From Pseudothauera hydrothermalis (GTDB lineage: Bacteria; Pseudomonadota; Gammaproteobacteria; Burkholderiales; Rhodocyclaceae): a DNA stretch of 64,000 nucleotides. The notes beneath the pieces are model-generated. The model had not been told where the DNA came from. It was given only the letters and a program-made list of their open reading frames with translations, and did not search any database. The translations under genes were made by a program, and so were the position numbers. The stretch lies in assembly GCF_003345255.1 (NCBI RefSeq), contig NZ_CP029331.1:1550001-1614000 (forward strand), written 5' to 3'. Below, one piece after another: positions 62,481-64,000 of this stretch (its first letter is position 1; every line of letters begins with the position of its first letter).

Positions 62481-63641
62481 ATGCTGCTCGACCGGCTACA
62501 GGCGGATCTCGCCACCCTGAACGAACAAGCGCTGCGCCGCGTCCGGCGCACGCTCGACACCCCTTGCGGTCCGCATGCCACAGTGGACGGCCGCGAGATA
62601 CTTGCGTTTTGTAGTAACGACTATCTCGGGCTGGCCGGCCATCCGCAGCTTGTCTGCGCACTGGCTGCTGGCGCTCAACGCTGGGGGGCTGGCTCGGGCG
62701 CCTCGCATCTGGTCAGTGGCCACTACCGGGTGCACGACGAACTCGAAGCGCGTCTGGCGGCCTTCGTCGGCATGGATTCAGCGCTCTATCTGTCGACCGG
62801 CTACATGGCCAATCTTGGCGTCTTGCCGGCACTGCTCGGACGCGGCGACGCGGTGTTCGCCGACCGTCTGAATCATGCCTCGCTGGTCGATGGCGCCTTG
62901 CTCTCGCGCGCCAGCTTGCGCCGCTATCCGCATGGCGACGTCGAGGCACTGACCCGCTTGCTGGAAACCAGCGATGCACCGTGTAAGGCCATTGTCACCG
63001 ACAGCGTGTTCAGCATGGACGGCGATCTTGCCCCACTGACCGAACTGCTGGCGCTGGCCGAGCGGCACGACTGCTGGCTGATCGTCGACGACGCCCACGG
63101 TTTTGGCGTGCTCGGACCTCAGGGGCGCGGCGCACTAGCCGCAGCCGGGCTGGCGAGCTGGCGGCTGATCTATATCGGCACCTTGGGCAAGGCTGCCGGT
63201 CTGGCCGGCGCCTTTGTAGCCGGGCAGCGCGACGTGCTGGCCTGGTTGTTGCAGAAAATGCGCACCTACATCTTTACCACAGGCGCCCCTCCGGCACTGG
63301 CCCAGGCGCTGCTGGCAAGCCTTGAATTGATCGAACACGGCGACGAGCGCCGCGCCCGGCTCAACGCTCTCATTGAACAGTTCCGCGCCGAACTGCGGCT
63401 TACCCGTTGGCGCCTGTTGCCGTCGGCCACTGCCATCCAACCGGTGCAAGTCGGCGACAACGCCGAGACCCTGGCGCTTGCCCAGGCGCTGTGGGACGAA
63501 GGCTTGTGGGTGCCGGCAATCCGTCCGCCCACCGTGCCGCAGGGCAGCGCACGGCTACGGGTGTCGCTGACCGCAGCGCACGGCGCCGAGGACGTACGCC
63601 GCCTGACCGCGGCACTCAAACGCCTGGAGCAGACTCTGTGA
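62481..63641 (+). CDS. bioF: 8-amino-7-oxononanoate synthase
   Basis: BioF condenses pimeloyl-ACP (or CoA) with alanine. The 386-aa protein has [65 protein letters not shown] and the PLP Lys in [18 protein letters not shown]. It overlaps bioH by the GTGA at its stop. Confidence 0.96.
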   Translation: MLLDRLQADLATLNEQALRRVRRTLDTPCGPHATVDGREILAFCSNDYLGLAGHPQLVCALAAGAQRWGAGSGASHLVSGHYRVHDELEARLAAFVGMDSALYLSTGYMANLGVLPALLGRGDAVFADRLNHASLVDGALLSRASLRRYPHGDVEALTRLLETSDAPCKAIVTDSVFSMDGDLAPLTELLALAERHDCWLIVDDAHGFGVLGPQGRGALAAAGLASWRLIYIGTLGKAAGLAGAFVAGQRDVLAWLLQKMRTYIFTTGAPPALAQALLASLELIEHGDERRARLNALIEQFRAELRLTRWRLLPSATAIQPVQVGDNAETLALAQALWDEGLWVPAIRPPTVPQGSARLRVSLTAAHGAEDVRRLTAALKRLEQTL

Positions 63642-64000
63642 GCCCCCCGTTGGTGCTGCTGCATGGCTGGGGACTGAGCGCGCGGGTGTGGGCGCCGCTG
63701 TGCGCCGAACTGGAGGCGTCAGACCTGGCTATTTGCGCGCCCGACCTGCCGGGGCATGGCGCCGCGCCTGCCGCCGGCAGTGCAACGCTCGCCGACTGGA
63801 GCGACCAGGTAGCTACCGATCTACCCGAAGGCGCCATCGTCTGCGGTTGGTCGCTGGGTGCTTTGATCGCGCTCGATCTGGCCGTGCGCCATGCCGTCAA
63901 GGTATCCCGGCTGGTCCTCATCGGCAGCACCCCGCGTTTTGTCGCCTGCGCAGACTGGCCCCATGGCCTGCCCACCCCTACCGTGGCCAATTTCTGTCGC
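63638..64000 (+). CDS. bioH: Pimeloyl-ACP methyl ester esterase BioH, 3' end cut by window edge
   Basis: The frame from the GTG at 63638 is open to the window edge (121 codons). It shows the alpha/beta-hydrolase start [27 protein letters not shown] and the nucleophile elbow [15 protein letters not shown], then [20 protein letters not shown], which fits BioH well. The GTG overlaps the bioF stop (GTGA). The C-terminal Asp and His of the triad lie outside the window. Confidence 0.9.
   Translation, partial: MSPPLVLLHGWGLSARVWAPLCAELEASDLAICAPDLPGHGAAPAAGSATLADWSDQVATDLPEGAIVCGWSLGALIALDLAVRHAVKVSRLVLIGSTPRFVACADWPHGLPTPTVANFCR

Overview
The window is a 64 kb piece of a GC-rich chromosome with dense housekeeping content. 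Gene families and gene orders point to a betaproteobacterium: tsaB-rimI-UDG, yciB-yciI-bolA-PPIase, exbB-exbD-lpxK-Trm112-kdsB-adk, and an Mla-type cassette next to ppx/ppk. A Rhodocyclales-like member is my best guess, by inference from gene content only. No rRNA, convincing tRNA or CRISPR array was found.

Layout. 0-6.8 kb: a cut-off DUF4124 gene, radA, a LysR regulator, the lysophospholipid transporter lplT, then UDG, rimI, tsaB and a small secreted protein. 7-11.6 kb: an OmpR/EnvZ-type two-component pair, a truncated haemoglobin and the yciB-yciI-bolA-PPIase operon. 11.7-16 kb: fatty-acid oxidation genes (acyl-CoA dehydrogenase, etfAB) with an embedded CbiM-like permease, divergent from a TetR regulator. 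16.8-25.9 kb: murJ, a YbhB protein, a phosphofructokinase, adk, kdsB, Trm112, lpxK, exbD, exbB and divergent xseA. 26-27.4 kb: an IS3-family (IS407-like) element beside a 144-bp-class miniature element. 27.6-42.9 kb: sodB with an IscR-like operator, tatD, enoyl-CoA hydratase, acyl-CoA ligase, an MlaEFD-type lipid transporter with lipoprotein, ppx and ppk1, relA, an EamA exporter and mtfA. 43.2-46.7 kb: a complete 3.0 kb IS66-family element splits a host-attachment-protein gene. 46.7-56.2 kb: a DUF1566 lipoprotein, ispF, ispD, an MgtC/DUF4010 membrane protein, two broken genes, a hydrolase, a SprA-like putative metalloprotease and mfd. 56.2-64 kb: a cold-shock protein with a structured leader, a DEAD-box helicase, an M14 carboxypeptidase, yaaA and the start of a bioA-bioF-bioH operon.

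The mobile DNA is the most informative part. The IS66 element has an exact 8-bp target duplication, and removing it with one duplication restores a 146-codon gene. It also carries a fourth, translationally coupled gene encoding a two-repeat SH3/KOW-like protein. A miniature inverted-repeat element of about 144 bp (ends GCAGGCCGTTGAAAAA) interrupts a membrane-protein gene at 50.5 kb with a TAA duplication. A second copy lies against xseA and the IS3 element. Two partial ends bracket the UDG-rimI-tsaB operon. These ends repeatedly supply or abut the stop codons of neighbouring genes.
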